From positions 1-9,172 of the forward strand of contig CADBRG010000136.1 in the NCBI GenBank assembly GCA_902797015.1: a stretch of DNA of 9,172 bases, given 5' to 3'. The notes under the pieces are model-generated. The model worked only from the letters and a program-made list of their open reading frames with translations. It was not told the origin of the DNA and made no database searches. The translations under genes were made by a program, and so were the position numbers. This DNA is from an uncultured Lachnospiraceae bacterium. GTDB taxonomy: Bacteria > Bacillota > Clostridia > Lachnospirales > Lachnospiraceae. Of this stretch, positions 1 to 6,558 are shown piece after piece. Position 1 is the first letter of the stretch. The number at the start of each line of letters is the position of its first letter.

Positions 1-36
1 CCCGAAGGTGACGCCTGACCGATCGTTTATGAATGA

Positions 37-987
37 TTAGATCTCAATACTCTGCTCGAGTACAAAATCAATTGCTTTTCTGGATTTGATATCCTCTCCA
101 AGCATGTTTTCTCCGAAAAGTCCCATCATCGAACGCAGTTCTTTGACTTTCATATTGTAGAGCTCCGCCATCTTCCCGATTTCCTCTTCAAGCTCTTCCT
201 TTGTAAATGAAAATCCTTCAATTTCAGCGATCTCATCTAAAACCGCCTGACCTTCGAGCATCATCTTCGCATCTTCTTCCGAAAGCTTCAGATATTCTTC
301 TCTGGAAAGGCCGTTTGCCTGCATATAATCCTGAAGTGTTTTCCCGGACTGCTGCAGCTTCTTTTCAAGATCCTGACGGATCTGCTCTGCACGCTCATTG
401 ATCAGTACATACGGGATCTCGATCTCGGAATCCTCGATGATCTTTGCCACCAGGAAGTCTTCCTTCTGTCGGGCATAATCGGATTCTCTCTTGCGGAGGA
501 TCTCACTGGTCACAAACTCCTTGAACTCCTCGATCGTGTTCTGCTCGGACACTTTTCGAATGATCTCATCGGTAAGCTCCGGGACATCCAGACCATAGAC
601 CGATTTAACCGTAACATCGAACACTGCATCCTTGCCGGCAAGCTCTTCCGCCTGATAATCCTGCGGGAAGGTTACCTTAACATCGATTCTGTCACCTTTC
701 CTGACGCCAAACAGCTGCTCTTCAAAGCCGGGAATGAACCGTCCCGATCCAAGCTCAAGCGGACAGTCCTTCTCCTCTCCGCCATCAAAAGCAACACCGT
801 CGATCGTACCTACAAAATCGATCACAACGCAGTCACCGGATTCGGCCTTATCTTTTTCATATGTCCGGCCTGCACATTGTGCCGCGCGGTCCAGCTCAGC
901 CTGCATCTCTGCATCTGAAATCGTACGATCAAGCTTCGGTACCTGAATTCCTTTGTATGCACCCAGCTTCTTAACTAGTTTCTCCAT
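37..987 (-). CDS. Trigger factor-like peptidyl-prolyl isomerase lacking the ribosome-binding domain
   Basis: This 316-residue protein looks like a trigger factor chaperone without its N-terminal ribosome-docking domain. It begins at the linker (KLGAYKG near residues 7-13), which in full-length trigger factor (about 430 residues) follows the ribosome-binding domain. An FKBP-type isomerase domain follows at about 51-130 (VVIDFVGTIDG, FDGG, LELGSGRFIPGFEEQL, GVRKGD). The charged helical chaperone arm occupies about 140-316. There is no signal peptide or membrane segment, so it should be cytosolic. The start is supported by a GGGAG four bases upstream (992-996). It lies 12 bp downstream of a small gene, suggesting coupled translation. 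Family knowledge says the missing domain carries the L23-docking loop, so I infer a ribosome-independent foldase or chaperone, distinct from the cell's main Tig. The family call is firm; the cellular role is not. Confidence 0.9.
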   Translation of the reverse strand: MEKLVKKLGAYKGIQVPKLDRTISDAEMQAELDRAAQCAGRTYEKDKAESGDCVVIDFVGTIDGVAFDGGEEKDCPLELGSGRFIPGFEEQLFGVRKGDRIDVKVTFPQDYQAEELAGKDAVFDVTVKSVYGLDVPELTDEIIRKVSEQNTIEEFKEFVTSEILRKRESDYARQKEDFLVAKIIEDSEIEIPYVLINERAEQIRQDLEKKLQQSGKTLQDYMQANGLSREEYLKLSEEDAKMMLEGQAVLDEIAEIEGFSFTKEELEEEIGKMAELYNMKVKELRSMMGLFGENMLGEDIKSRKAIDFVLEQSIEI

Positions 988-999
988 AATACTCCCTTT

Positions 1000-1125
1000 T
1001 TACCCAACTCTGATCTCATCCAGACTAAAACGAATTTCTTCATCAATAGAGCTGTCTGTCATCTCGATCCATGGATGATCTTTCGGCTCATATCCTGTCT
1101 GATTCTGACCAATTTCAATTTCCAT
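1000..1125 (-). CDS. Small acidic protein, 41 residues, unknown function
   Basis: This short open frame reads MEIEIGQNQTGYEPKDHP at its start and ends in FSLDEIRVG. It has no membrane segment or recognisable domain and is rich in Asp and Glu. An AGGAG (1134-1138) lies eight bases before the chosen ATG at 1125. An in-frame ATG at 1131 is only two bases from that site, so it is less likely; it would give 43 residues. The stop is 12 bp before the shortened trigger factor, whose ribosome binding site lies directly after the stop, so the two are probably co-translated. I do not recognise the family. That it is a gene at all rests on the ribosome site, tight spacing and sensible composition. Confidence 0.6.
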   Translation of the reverse strand: MEIEIGQNQTGYEPKDHPWIEMTDSSIDEEIRFSLDEIRVG

Positions 1126-1131
1126 TCTCAT

Positions 1132-1138
1132 CTCTCCT
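1132..1138 (-). promoter_or_regulatory. Ribosome binding site of the 41-residue small gene
   Basis: AGGAGAG on the minus strand. Its spacing of eight bases from AGGAG to the ATG at 1125, against two bases to the ATG at 1131, decides the start. It is the main evidence that the small frame is translated. Confidence 0.6.
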
Positions 1139-1165
1139 AACAGAAAACACAACATGTGACCATAT

Positions 1166-1178
1166 TCGTTTCAAACGA
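1166..1178. promoter_or_regulatory. Perfect 13-bp dyad, possible operator
   Basis: TCGTTTCAAACGA is a perfect palindrome of six-base arms around one central base. It lies in the gap between the beta-CASP gene and the small gene, about 40 bp upstream of the latter. It could be a repressor site governing the small gene and shortened trigger factor. I see no convincing sigma-A promoter beside it, so an operator role is only suggested. Confidence 0.25.
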
Positions 1179-1212
1179 TAGCACATATTGAATCACAAGA
1201 AAAGACTTGACA

Positions 1213-2424
1213 TTAAGAAATTTTGATTTCGGGTTCATATTTCATGAACCATTCCGCCAGTTCCGTATGAACCGGCATGATTGTTTTCGGCTCTACTGTC
1301 CGGATCAGCATATCGATCGCTTCCTGATCCGCATGACCGCTGGTGTGAAGCACATGACGTTCCAGACCTTTTTGCTCCATAAAATTCATAAAGTTCGAGT
1401 AATATGGAAGCTCCAGATGCCCTGCAAACATCGAATAGATCAATGTCCCGCCCCTGAAATCGATTTTGCCGGAAAGCTGATGCAGATATTGCTTCATTCC
1501 GGGGCGCACACACATCAGAAACTTATCTTCTTTTTGAATCCCGCGCATGCTGATCCCGGCTTTCCCATATCCACGCAGCCTGACAGGGATCATTTTCCCA
1601 TCTGTCCAGAAAATGCGGATTCCCGGATCATGAAGCGGATCAGGCACAGGGAAACTGTCAGAAGACATCGTCTTCTCCTGTCCGGCAGCTTTTGCCAATT
1701 CAACCGCATACGGATCGATCAGAAAGGTCCGCTCCGTCTGACGCGCGATCTGATAACATGTGATCAGGCGGTCGATGTTCATCGGAGACATCACGACAAA
1801 TACAGGGCCCTTACGGTCCTTTAATAATGCTGTCCCCATATCGATCAGGTGATCCTCTGTGACAGACCGGGAAGCCAAGTCTCTTGAAAGCGACGTTCCC
1901 TCCGTGATCAATGTGTCCACCTTCGGAAGCGCCTGTAAGAGTTTTTCAAACTCCTGTCTTCCGTGACTTCTGAAATCACCGGTGTACAACACCTTTTCCC
2001 CGTCTGCCTCCGCCAGATACATATAGGCATCATAAGCGGAATGATCACAGCGAAACGGTGTTACTGTGATGTCACCGATCCGGATCTTCACCTGATCTGA
2101 CACAAACTGCGGTTGAAATGCAATCCGATGCCTACGGTACGCTTCACCGATCTTAAAGATCTCGAATGCGGTCTTTCCCATATAAACAGGGATTCCCGAA
2201 AGCATTCTGCAAAGCAGTCCCACATGGTCCGCATGATAATGGGTCAAAAAGACGGCGTCCGTATTCCGGGTGCCGAAAAACAGGCCTTCCACCCCGGGAA
2301 CGATCGCCGCCTTTGCATCATCCATATTTGCACCGATATCAAAAAAAATCCTGGTCGTCTCAGTTGAAATCTCTATAACAGATCCGCCGATCTGGTTTTG
2401 TCCGCGATGTATCCGGATTTTCAT
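1213..2424 (-). CDS. RNase J-like beta-CASP metallo-beta-lactamase-fold hydrolase
   Basis: This 403-residue protein has the metallo-beta-lactamase fold with the beta-CASP layout of nucleic-acid-processing enzymes such as RNase J and CPSF73. The metal site is visible: HYHADH at 62-67, His128 in CDHSAYDAY, Asp150 in YTGDFR. The later motifs fit a beta-CASP enzyme: TEGT at 174-177 as a candidate motif A, HTSGHAD at 360-366 (motif B) and MPVHTE at 383-388 (motif C). At about 400 residues it lacks the C-terminal domain of true RNase J (about 550). The inferred role is an RNA nuclease or related phosphodiesterase; substrate unknown. GAGGG lies six bases before the start and directly after the upstream stop, so translation is probably coupled to the hydrolase-isomerase gene 11 bp away. 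The fold call is firm; RNA as substrate is family inference. Confidence 0.88.
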   Translation of the reverse strand: MKIRIHRGQNQIGGSVIEISTETTRIFFDIGANMDDAKAAIVPGVEGLFFGTRNTDAVFLTHYHADHVGLLCRMLSGIPVYMGKTAFEIFKIGEAYRRHRIAFQPQFVSDQVKIRIGDITVTPFRCDHSAYDAYMYLAEADGEKVLYTGDFRSHGRQEFEKLLQALPKVDTLITEGTSLSRDLASRSVTEDHLIDMGTALLKDRKGPVFVVMSPMNIDRLITCYQIARQTERTFLIDPYAVELAKAAGQEKTMSSDSFPVPDPLHDPGIRIFWTDGKMIPVRLRGYGKAGISMRGIQKEDKFLMCVRPGMKQYLHQLSGKIDFRGGTLIYSMFAGHLELPYYSNFMNFMEQKGLERHVLHTSGHADQEAIDMLIRTVEPKTIMPVHTELAEWFMKYEPEIKIS

Positions 2425-2435
2425 GGCGCACCCTC

Positions 2436-3869
2436 TTACTGTTCAAGCATCCTGATCACTTTCGGTGCAGCGATCACAAACCAGCTGCAGAAACGTTCCG
2501 GATGTTCCAGCATCTCTTTTTTCAGATCCGCAAATGAAACCCATCTGCATTCGGATGCCTCTTCCGGATTCATGTTGACTTCTCCGCTGTATTCACCGAT
2601 GAATACGTGATCAAATTCATATTCTGTCAGACCATTGGAAAACTCTGTCCGGTAGGTAAAGGAAAACGCCTCTTTTACCGGGCAGTCAAACCCCGCCTCT
2701 TCAAGCATTCTGCGGTGCACCGCTTCATCGAGCGTCTCTCCGACTCTCGGATGGGAACAGCAAGCATTTGCCCAAAGTCCGCCGGAATGATATTTGGTCA
2801 GACTTCTTTTTTGGATCAGCATTTTGCTGCCATCATGGATGAATACGGAAAATGCTCTGTGCAAAAGACTCTTTTCATGCGTTGCCAGTTTTTCTTCTCC
2901 ACCGATCTCCCGGTCATCCAGATCTACCAATATGATTTTTTCAAGTTTTTTAAAATGCTTTGCCGCAAAGGAAAGCGCTTTTACGGAAGCCTCATGCGCA
3001 CTGCCGTTTCTGACAAGCTGCTGCAGCATCGGCGAATGGGCACGAAGTTCCTCTTCTGAGACTTCACCGAAGCCTACCTCAAAGAAAATGTGCGGCATGC
3101 CTTCACATACCATAAGCGCAGTCGGAACCCCGTTTTCCTTCAGCCGGTCTGCATAGCGCAGTCCTTCGGCTTTTAAAGAATCAATGTCTGCCGTACAGAT
3201 AACGGTATTCGGAAGCTTTGCCAGCTCTTCATCGGAGGCATAAAGCGGTGATATGATCGATGTCTTTGCCTCTTCATCCGTGCAATGCAGCTCTCTGAAG
3301 ATCAGATCGCCCGGATCACACAGACCATCTTCTGTCTTTTCCGTCGCCGGGGTGACATTGTCAACCAACGGATAGATCAAGACCTGATTTAAGAACAGGT
3401 CAGGATTCTTTTTGCCGGCATAGATACAGACACCTGTCGCGATATTCGCGCCTGCACTCGCCCCCATCACCGAGATCTGGTCCGGGTCAAAGCCAAATGT
3501 GTCTGCATGGTCTTTCAGATAAACTGCCGTCTCATATCCGTCCATGATCGCATCTGTGGAAGAAAAATCCGGGCTTTTCCGGTATTCGACAGACGCCACA
3601 TTGACCCCGAATGCATCCCGTACAGCAGACCACATCGCATCGTTTAACGCATTGCCGCCAAACAGAAACCCGCCTCCGTGAAAGCCTAATACAAGCGGAG
3701 CGTTTTTCTTTTCCGCCTTGAAATAGACGATATTAATCTCTCTTCCGGCAAGCGGCAGGTCATAACGTTCCCCCGAAACCGGAACGATCCGGTTGATTTT
3801 CCGCATTTTGGCTGCCTGTTCGATCATCAGGGATTTGATTTTTTCATATTGGATATCATGTTTTTCCAT
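2436..3869 (-). CDS. Alpha/beta hydrolase fused to type I isopentenyl-diphosphate isomerase
   Basis: A 477-residue two-domain protein. Residues 1 to about 305 form an alpha/beta hydrolase of the hormone-sensitive-lipase/acetyl-esterase type, with the oxyanion motif HGGG (64-67), nucleophile Ser138 in GASAG, and likely Asp230 and His260 completing the triad. Residues about 312-477 form a Nudix-fold type I isopentenyl-diphosphate isomerase, which interconverts IPP and DMAPP for isoprenoids. Its active-site residues appear intact by comparison with the E. coli enzyme: Cys371 and His373 in WANACCSHP, Glu416 and Glu418 in TEYEFDHVF, His331 and His337, and the Nudix-like helix EAVHRRMLEEAG. The frame is open throughout, so this is a true fusion and not neighbouring genes. 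The start lies seven bases after the upstream stop, with only a weak ribosome site, suggesting coupling. The hydrolase substrate is unknown. Alternatively the Nudix part could act on another diphosphate, but the isomerase motifs argue against that. Confidence 0.9.
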   Translation of the reverse strand: MEKHDIQYEKIKSLMIEQAAKMRKINRIVPVSGERYDLPLAGREINIVYFKAEKKNAPLVLGFHGGGFLFGGNALNDAMWSAVRDAFGVNVASVEYRKSPDFSSTDAIMDGYETAVYLKDHADTFGFDPDQISVMGASAGANIATGVCIYAGKKNPDLFLNQVLIYPLVDNVTPATEKTEDGLCDPGDLIFRELHCTDEEAKTSIISPLYASDEELAKLPNTVICTADIDSLKAEGLRYADRLKENGVPTALMVCEGMPHIFFEVGFGEVSEEELRAHSPMLQQLVRNGSAHEASVKALSFAAKHFKKLEKIILVDLDDREIGGEEKLATHEKSLLHRAFSVFIHDGSKMLIQKRSLTKYHSGGLWANACCSHPRVGETLDEAVHRRMLEEAGFDCPVKEAFSFTYRTEFSNGLTEYEFDHVFIGEYSGEVNMNPEEASECRWVSFADLKKEMLEHPERFCSWFVIAAPKVIRMLEQ

Positions 3870-3876
3870 TTAATTT

Positions 3877-4716
3877 TTACCGTACTTCTACAAGCTCGAT
3901 CTGGAAGTTCAGCTCTTTTCCGGCCATCTCATGATTGCCGTCAAAGGTAATTGTGGTATCAGATACACTGACAACCGTCATCGGGAATGCCTGTCCGGAC
4001 TGATCCTGCAGATAGACTTTCTCGCCGGCCTTCAACTCTTCAGATCCCGGAAGATCTGTAAACGGGATCTCGAAAATGTTTCTCGGATCCGGCATGCCGT
4101 ATGCTTCTTCCGGCATCAGGTGAATATTTACGGTTTCACCGACTTCCATTTCAAGGACTGCCTTATCAAATCCACGGATCATCATGCCTGCGCCGCAGAT
4201 AAACTCAAGCGGTTCACCACGGTCATAAGAAGAATCAAACTGTGTTCCGTCGTTAAAGGTTCCTTTATAATGAACGCGGCAGGTCTTGCCTGCATTCTTT
4301 CCTTCCATAATGATCTGTGGTGCTCCGCCGCCGCATCCGCCGCAGGAGCCACAGCCATGACTGCCACAGTCATGAGATTCATCATGGTGATGATCACAAT
4401 TGACACCTGCTGAAACCAGTTCACCCTTCAGATAAGCATCTACAGCCGCATCTGCATCGCCCTGCGCGCCTGAAAATACTTCAATGCCTGCCTCTGTCAG
4501 TGCGTTCTTTGCACCATCGCCAAGACCGCCGCAGATCAGAACTTTAATATCCTGCTGTGCAAGAAGTCCTGCCAGCGCACCGTGACCGGAGCCATTGCTG
4601 CCGATCACTTCAGATGCAACCACCTTACCGTCTTCAATATCATAAATTTTAAACGTTTCAGTATGTCCAAAATGCTGGAATACCTGTCCGTTCTCAAAAG
4701 TTACTGCAATTTTCAT
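3877..4716 (-). CDS. NifX-like domain fused through a His/Cys linker to a SlyD-type FKBP isomerase
   Basis: A 279-residue fusion. Residues 1 to about 105 match the NifB/NifX dinitrogenase iron-molybdenum cofactor domain (MKIAVTFENGQVFQHFGHTETF, where HFGH is the family signature, and LICGGLGDGA). Residues 107-128 are a linker packed with metal ligands: Cys107, His109-111, His115, Cys117, His120, Cys122, Cys125, Cys128. Residues about 140-279 are a full SlyD-like isomerase: HYKGTFNDGTQFDSS, GAGMMIRGFDKAVLEM, the inserted chaperone flap around 205-255, and the closing HEMAGKELNFQIELVEV. E. coli SlyD carries its metal-binding tail at the C-terminus; here comparable residues precede the domain. 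I infer a cytosolic metal-handling foldase, perhaps for nickel or iron-sulfur enzymes. It heads the operon, with AGGAGG five bases before the ATG. No other nitrogenase genes are seen, so a nitrogen-fixation role is unlikely. Confidence 0.9.
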   Translation of the reverse strand: MKIAVTFENGQVFQHFGHTETFKIYDIEDGKVVASEVIGSNGSGHGALAGLLAQQDIKVLICGGLGDGAKNALTEAGIEVFSGAQGDADAAVDAYLKGELVSAGVNCDHHHDESHDCGSHGCGSCGGCGGGAPQIIMEGKNAGKTCRVHYKGTFNDGTQFDSSYDRGEPLEFICGAGMMIRGFDKAVLEMEVGETVNIHLMPEEAYGMPDPRNIFEIPFTDLPGSEELKAGEKVYLQDQSGQAFPMTVVSVSDTTITFDGNHEMAGKELNFQIELVEVR

Positions 4717-4732
4717 GTCATCCTCCTATTAT

Positions 4733-4798
4733 GGGTACCTGGTACTATTACAGAATTATTACATCGCTGTAACATTTTCGTAAAGGTACACGATACCT
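4733..4798. repeat. 66-bp imperfect palindromic repeat, simple form
   Basis: The left arm (4733-4762) begins GGGTACCTGGTACTATTACA. The right arm (4769-4798) is its imperfect inverted partner, about two thirds of positions pairing, around a six-base centre (ATCGCT). The left arm agrees with the outer left arm of the 7571-7714 element at 26 of 30 positions, so the two are copies of one repeat family. The element sits between the predicted minus-strand promoter and the ribosome site of the NifX-SlyD gene, so it would be transcribed as a leader hairpin. Confidence 0.75.
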
Positions 4799-4816
4799 CG
4801 ATATATTAACCTCTCA

Positions 4817-4846
4817 ATTATAATACATTTTTAAAACACTCGTCTA
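4817..4846 (-). promoter_or_regulatory. Candidate promoter of the NifX-SlyD operon
   Basis: On the minus strand TAGACG (4846-4841, four of six matches to the -35 consensus) and a perfect TATAAT (4822-4817) are 18 bp apart. Transcription would begin near 4810 and pass through the palindrome before reaching the start codon at 4716. The -10 box is strong and the -35 box weak. Confidence 0.45.
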
Positions 4847-4866
4847 CAGTAAGTTTCCTGCCGGTC

Positions 4867-4895
4867 TTGCAATTATAGTTATCTTTCGTTAAACT
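4867..4895 (+). promoter_or_regulatory. Candidate promoter of the ChrA-type transporter
   Basis: TTGCAA (4867-4872) and TAAACT (4890-4895) are 17 bp apart, about 33 bp before the start codon. Both boxes match the sigma-A consensus only partly (four of six each). It is the best-placed candidate on this strand. The TATAAT at 4819-4824 has no acceptable -35 box in the plus direction. Confidence 0.35.
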
Positions 4896-4928
4896 GCTAA
4901 ATAGACTATTTGCAGGAGGAAAACAGGG

Positions 4929-6371
4929 ATGACATTCAAAGGTTTCTGTGCAGAAATCTTTAAAGTTGGATTTATTGGCTTCGGCGGCGGCAATGCGCTT
5001 GTTCCGGTGATGGAAGACGCGTTTGTTCGCAATGAGGATTTTGACGAAGACCAGGAAACCTATGATAAGGATGTTATTGTTGCAAATCTGACACCGGGCG
5101 CACTTCCTGTTGAGATCTCAAGCGCCATCGGTGATCATGGTTTTGGGATCAAAGGTATGCTTTTAGGCCCCGTTCTGTTTGCGCTTCCCGGCGTACTCAT
5201 GGCCGCTATTCTGTTTTTAATTCTCTCCTCTTTAAATGAAAACACCTTAAACTACATCAGCATTGCTGCAGTCGGCGTAGCCGGATTTATCATCTCGCTT
5301 CTTTGCGACTACATTGCAAATGTATTTTCCAAAAACAAAAAGATCAGTGATCTCAGATACGGCAGGACTTATCTTGTCGTGATTCTGATCTGCTTTTTCA
5401 CCTGTGGAAATGCGATCATTAAACTGATCGGATTAGACGCCACGTCCATTTTCAGCATTAGTACCGTCAATATGCTGGCTGTGGTTTTCTTTATCGCATT
5501 CTGGCTGCACGGAAATCGCGACACCTTTCATGTGATAACAACGATCATTTTAAGCGCCATTTTCCTGCTGGGACATGGAAAAGCTGATCTCCTGGCAAAT
5601 GTTCCCGGTCTGGTAACTGCCGCCGAGATCCTGATGATCGCACTTTCTATCATCGGGCTTGTTCAGTCTGTCAAAGGCAAGCCGATCCGTCTTGAGATTG
5701 ATAAAAAGAAAATGGCCGGAACATTTCTGCTCTGGCTCATTTTCATCGTAGTATTATCCATTCCGGCAGTGATCATTTTAGACAATGCCGTACCGTTCCT
5801 GTTAAGAGATCTGCTTTCTACTGTCATGTCATTCGGCGGCGGCGATGCATATCTGACGATCGCGGACGGTATGTTTGTTGAGACCGGATACATCTCCGAG
5901 GATCTTTTCTATGGGCAGATCATCACGATCGTAAATGTCCTGCCCGGATCCATCCTTTGCAAAACACTGTTTGGTGTCGGTTATTTCATAGGATATAACG
6001 CAACCGGCGTGGCTGCACTCGGTATCCTGACCGGCATTTCGGCTTTTGCCTGCTCGATTGGTGCATCCTGCGGTGCCTTTTTCCTGATCTATTATCTGTA
6101 CGAAGGCATCTCAAAGATGAATGCCATCGCATTTATCAGCCGATGGATCCGCCCGATCGTCTGCGGACTTCTGATCAAAGTCATGCTCTCTCTGGTCAAC
6201 GCAAGCATCACGCTTGACCAGACAACCGCCCGGTCGAAATGGAGCATCCTGATCTTTATTATTATCCTGGCCGCAGTCAACTACATCGTCAAAAAGAAAT
6301 TCCGGGTGAATCCATGGTTCATGGTTATTGCAGATATCATACTGGCGCTTGTATTCTTTGGCATCCACTAG
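4929..6371 (+). CDS. ChrA-type transporter with two fused short-chain chromate-transport domains
   Basis: A 480-residue hydrophobic membrane protein of the CHR (chromate ion transporter) family. Two tandem domains are visible. The first has GFGGGNALVPVMED (17-30) and NLTPGALPVEISSAIG (53-68). The second has SFGGGDAYLTIADG (301-314) and NVLPGSILCKTLFGVG (336-351). Each is followed by long hydrophobic helices, and a poorly conserved membrane stretch lies between. In many Firmicutes these domains are two separate short proteins encoded side by side; here they form one chain. Family members export chromate by sulfate-chromate antiport in aerobes; the substrate in a presumed gut anaerobe is unknown. 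The first domain carries an acidic insertion (EDFDEDQETYDKD, about 36-48) between its two motifs. GGAGG at 4916-4920 lies eight bases before the ATG. The gene is divergent from the NifX-SlyD operon and seems monocistronic. Confidence 0.85.
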   Translation: MTFKGFCAEIFKVGFIGFGGGNALVPVMEDAFVRNEDFDEDQETYDKDVIVANLTPGALPVEISSAIGDHGFGIKGMLLGPVLFALPGVLMAAILFLILSSLNENTLNYISIAAVGVAGFIISLLCDYIANVFSKNKKISDLRYGRTYLVVILICFFTCGNAIIKLIGLDATSIFSISTVNMLAVVFFIAFWLHGNRDTFHVITTIILSAIFLLGHGKADLLANVPGLVTAAEILMIALSIIGLVQSVKGKPIRLEIDKKKMAGTFLLWLIFIVVLSIPAVIILDNAVPFLLRDLLSTVMSFGGGDAYLTIADGMFVETGYISEDLFYGQIITIVNVLPGSILCKTLFGVGYFIGYNATGVAALGILTGISAFACSIGASCGAFFLIYYLYEGISKMNAIAFISRWIRPIVCGLLIKVMLSLVNASITLDQTTARSKWSILIFIIILAAVNYIVKKKFRVNPWFMVIADIILALVFFGIH

Positions 6372-6395
6372 GGTAGCCCTTTATTAAATGACCGA

Positions 6396-6413
6396 GTATA
6401 CAGCCGTATACAG
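6396..6413. repeat. Tandem pair of GTATACAG motifs at 10-bp spacing
   Basis: GTATACAG occurs at 6396-6403 and again at 6406-6413, one helical turn apart. Each copy contains the self-complementary GTATAC, so the pair can also fold into a six-base hairpin with loop AGCC. It lies just after the transporter gene, with no following T-run, so it is not a standard terminator. It may be a protein-binding site or chance. Confidence 0.3.
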
Positions 6414-6440
6414 AACCTCAGAAAATACATGATTAATGCA

Positions 6441-6460
6441 TTTTGGTAATTAATCCAAAA
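6441..6460. promoter_or_regulatory. Dyad upstream of the UroD-family promoter
   Basis: TTTTGG (6441-6446) and CCAAAA (6455-6460) are perfect inverted arms around an AT-rich centre. A second, overlapping dyad pairs GATTAAT (6431-6437) with ATTAATC (6449-6455). Both lie 12-40 bp upstream of the -35 box of the promoter at 6473-6501, a usual position for an activator site. Whether they are functional cannot be told from one sequence. Confidence 0.3.
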
Positions 6461-6472
6461 AGAAATCACTAT

Positions 6473-6501
6473 TTCACAGGAAAAATCAGCAATGATATAA
6501 T
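6473..6501 (+). promoter_or_regulatory. Sigma-A-like promoter of the UroD-family gene
   Basis: TTCACA (6473-6478, five of six matches) and a perfect TATAAT (6496-6501) are separated by the ideal 17 bp. Transcription would start near 6508, giving a leader of about 60 bases before the start codon at 6568. A second possible pair, TTGAAA (6517-6522) and TATATT (6541-6546), would start too near the ribosome site to be as likely. Confidence 0.6.
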
Positions 6502-6550
6502 TAATTCAATGAATAATTGAAACGATTTACGCATTTTGTTTATATTTTCA

Positions 6551-6558
6551 GGGGGAGG
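6551..6558 (+). promoter_or_regulatory. Ribosome binding site fixing the UroD-family start
   Basis: GGGGGAGG lies nine bases before ATG 6568. It is inside the upstream-extended frame that would begin at 6517, which shows that the longer start is unlikely. Confidence 0.8.

Noticed and set aside
1..36. Terminator or gene start after the shortened trigger factor
   Set aside because: Only three consecutive pairs can be made in GGTGACGCCTGACC, and the region is cut by the window edge; nothing can be supported.
1207..1824. Plus-strand open frame of 205 codons opposite the beta-CASP gene
   Set aside because: It is antisense to a gene with clear metal-binding motifs, has a His/Arg-rich low-meaning composition and no ribosome site; it is a shadow frame.
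3877..4716. Nitrogen-fixation gene
   Set aside because: The NifX-like domain alone does not imply nitrogenase; no nif structural or assembly genes are present and the rest of the protein is an isomerase.
4819..4824. TATAAT as a plus-strand -10 box for the transporter
   Set aside because: No acceptable -35 sequence lies 16-18 bp upstream, and the same bases are better explained as the minus-strand -10 region.
6370..6385. AGGG-TAG-CCCT hairpin followed by TTATT as a terminator for the transporter gene
   Set aside because: The stem has only four pairs with a three-base loop and a broken T-run, and it overlaps the stop codon; too weak to call.
6389..6433. A 14-codon frame between the transporter and the UroD-family gene
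   Set aside because: It starts with an ATG and contains GTATAC repeats, but no ribosome site precedes it and the length is within chance.
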